A stretch of 14,385 nucleotides of DNA from CAZPWQ01 sp964590495. GTDB taxonomy: Bacteria > Bacteroidota > Rhodothermia > Balneolales > Balneolaceae. The translations under genes and the position numbers were made by a program. Under the pieces are notes generated by a model. That model had not been told where the DNA came from and did not search any database. It worked only from the letters and a program-made list of their open reading frames with translations. Below are positions 14,374-14,385 of this stretch, piece after piece. Each line of letters opens with the position of its first letter. The stretch's first letter is position 1. Location: contig CAZPWQ010000093.1 in NCBI GenBank assembly GCA_964590495.1, forward strand, positions 1-14,385, in the 5' to 3' direction.

Positions 14374-14385
14374 CTTAGTATAATC

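Overview
The window (14,385 bp) looks like chromosomal DNA of a Bacteroidota-type bacterium, most likely a marine or halophilic Balneolota/Rhodothermota relative. This placement is inferred from protein style, A-rich start regions that mostly lack a Shine-Dalgarno sequence, and moderate G+C. No rRNA or tRNA is present to confirm it.

Layout. Three histidine-utilization genes lie on the minus strand but far apart: hutH (12197-13696), hutI (7402-8613) and hutG (224-1159). Urocanase (hutU) is not in the window. Between them sit unrelated blocks. (1) A plus-strand AI-2E-family permease (1426-2529). (2) A minus-strand pair: an exported creatininase-family hydrolase and a coupled two-helix membrane protein (2557-3914). 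(3) A plus-strand sulfur-scavenging operon (4348-6623): an SfnG-type dimethylsulfone monooxygenase followed by two FMN/flavin reductases of different folds. It is preceded by a 433-bp region with a promoter, a dyad over the -10, a structured leader, a strong intrinsic terminator and a second dyad. (4) A REP-associated tyrosine transposase (RAYT) between two nearly identical composite palindromes (6643-7386), between the sulfur operon and hutI. (5) A plus-strand AraC regulator, a small protein of a conserved but uncharacterised family and a class I SAM methyltransferase (8917-11099). (6) An exported ThuA-like protein (11140-12036) downstream of hutH. (7) A stand-alone GyrI-like effector-binding protein at the right edge (13936-14373).

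How they work together. HutH, HutI and HutG would catalyse steps 1, 3 and 4 of histidine breakdown to glutamate, with HutU encoded elsewhere. The sulfur operon would release methanesulfinate from dimethyl sulfone with reduced flavin supplied by its own reductases; its leader suggests transcription is gated before sfnG. The AraC, small-protein and methyltransferase genes form a self-contained module of unknown substrate. Several palindromic repeats (119-139, 6643-6677, 7352-7385, 12118-12144) and a possible IS21-type end at the left edge suggest insertions have spread the hut genes apart. The strongest candidates for something not yet described are the sfnG leader and the nested palindromes of the RAYT element.
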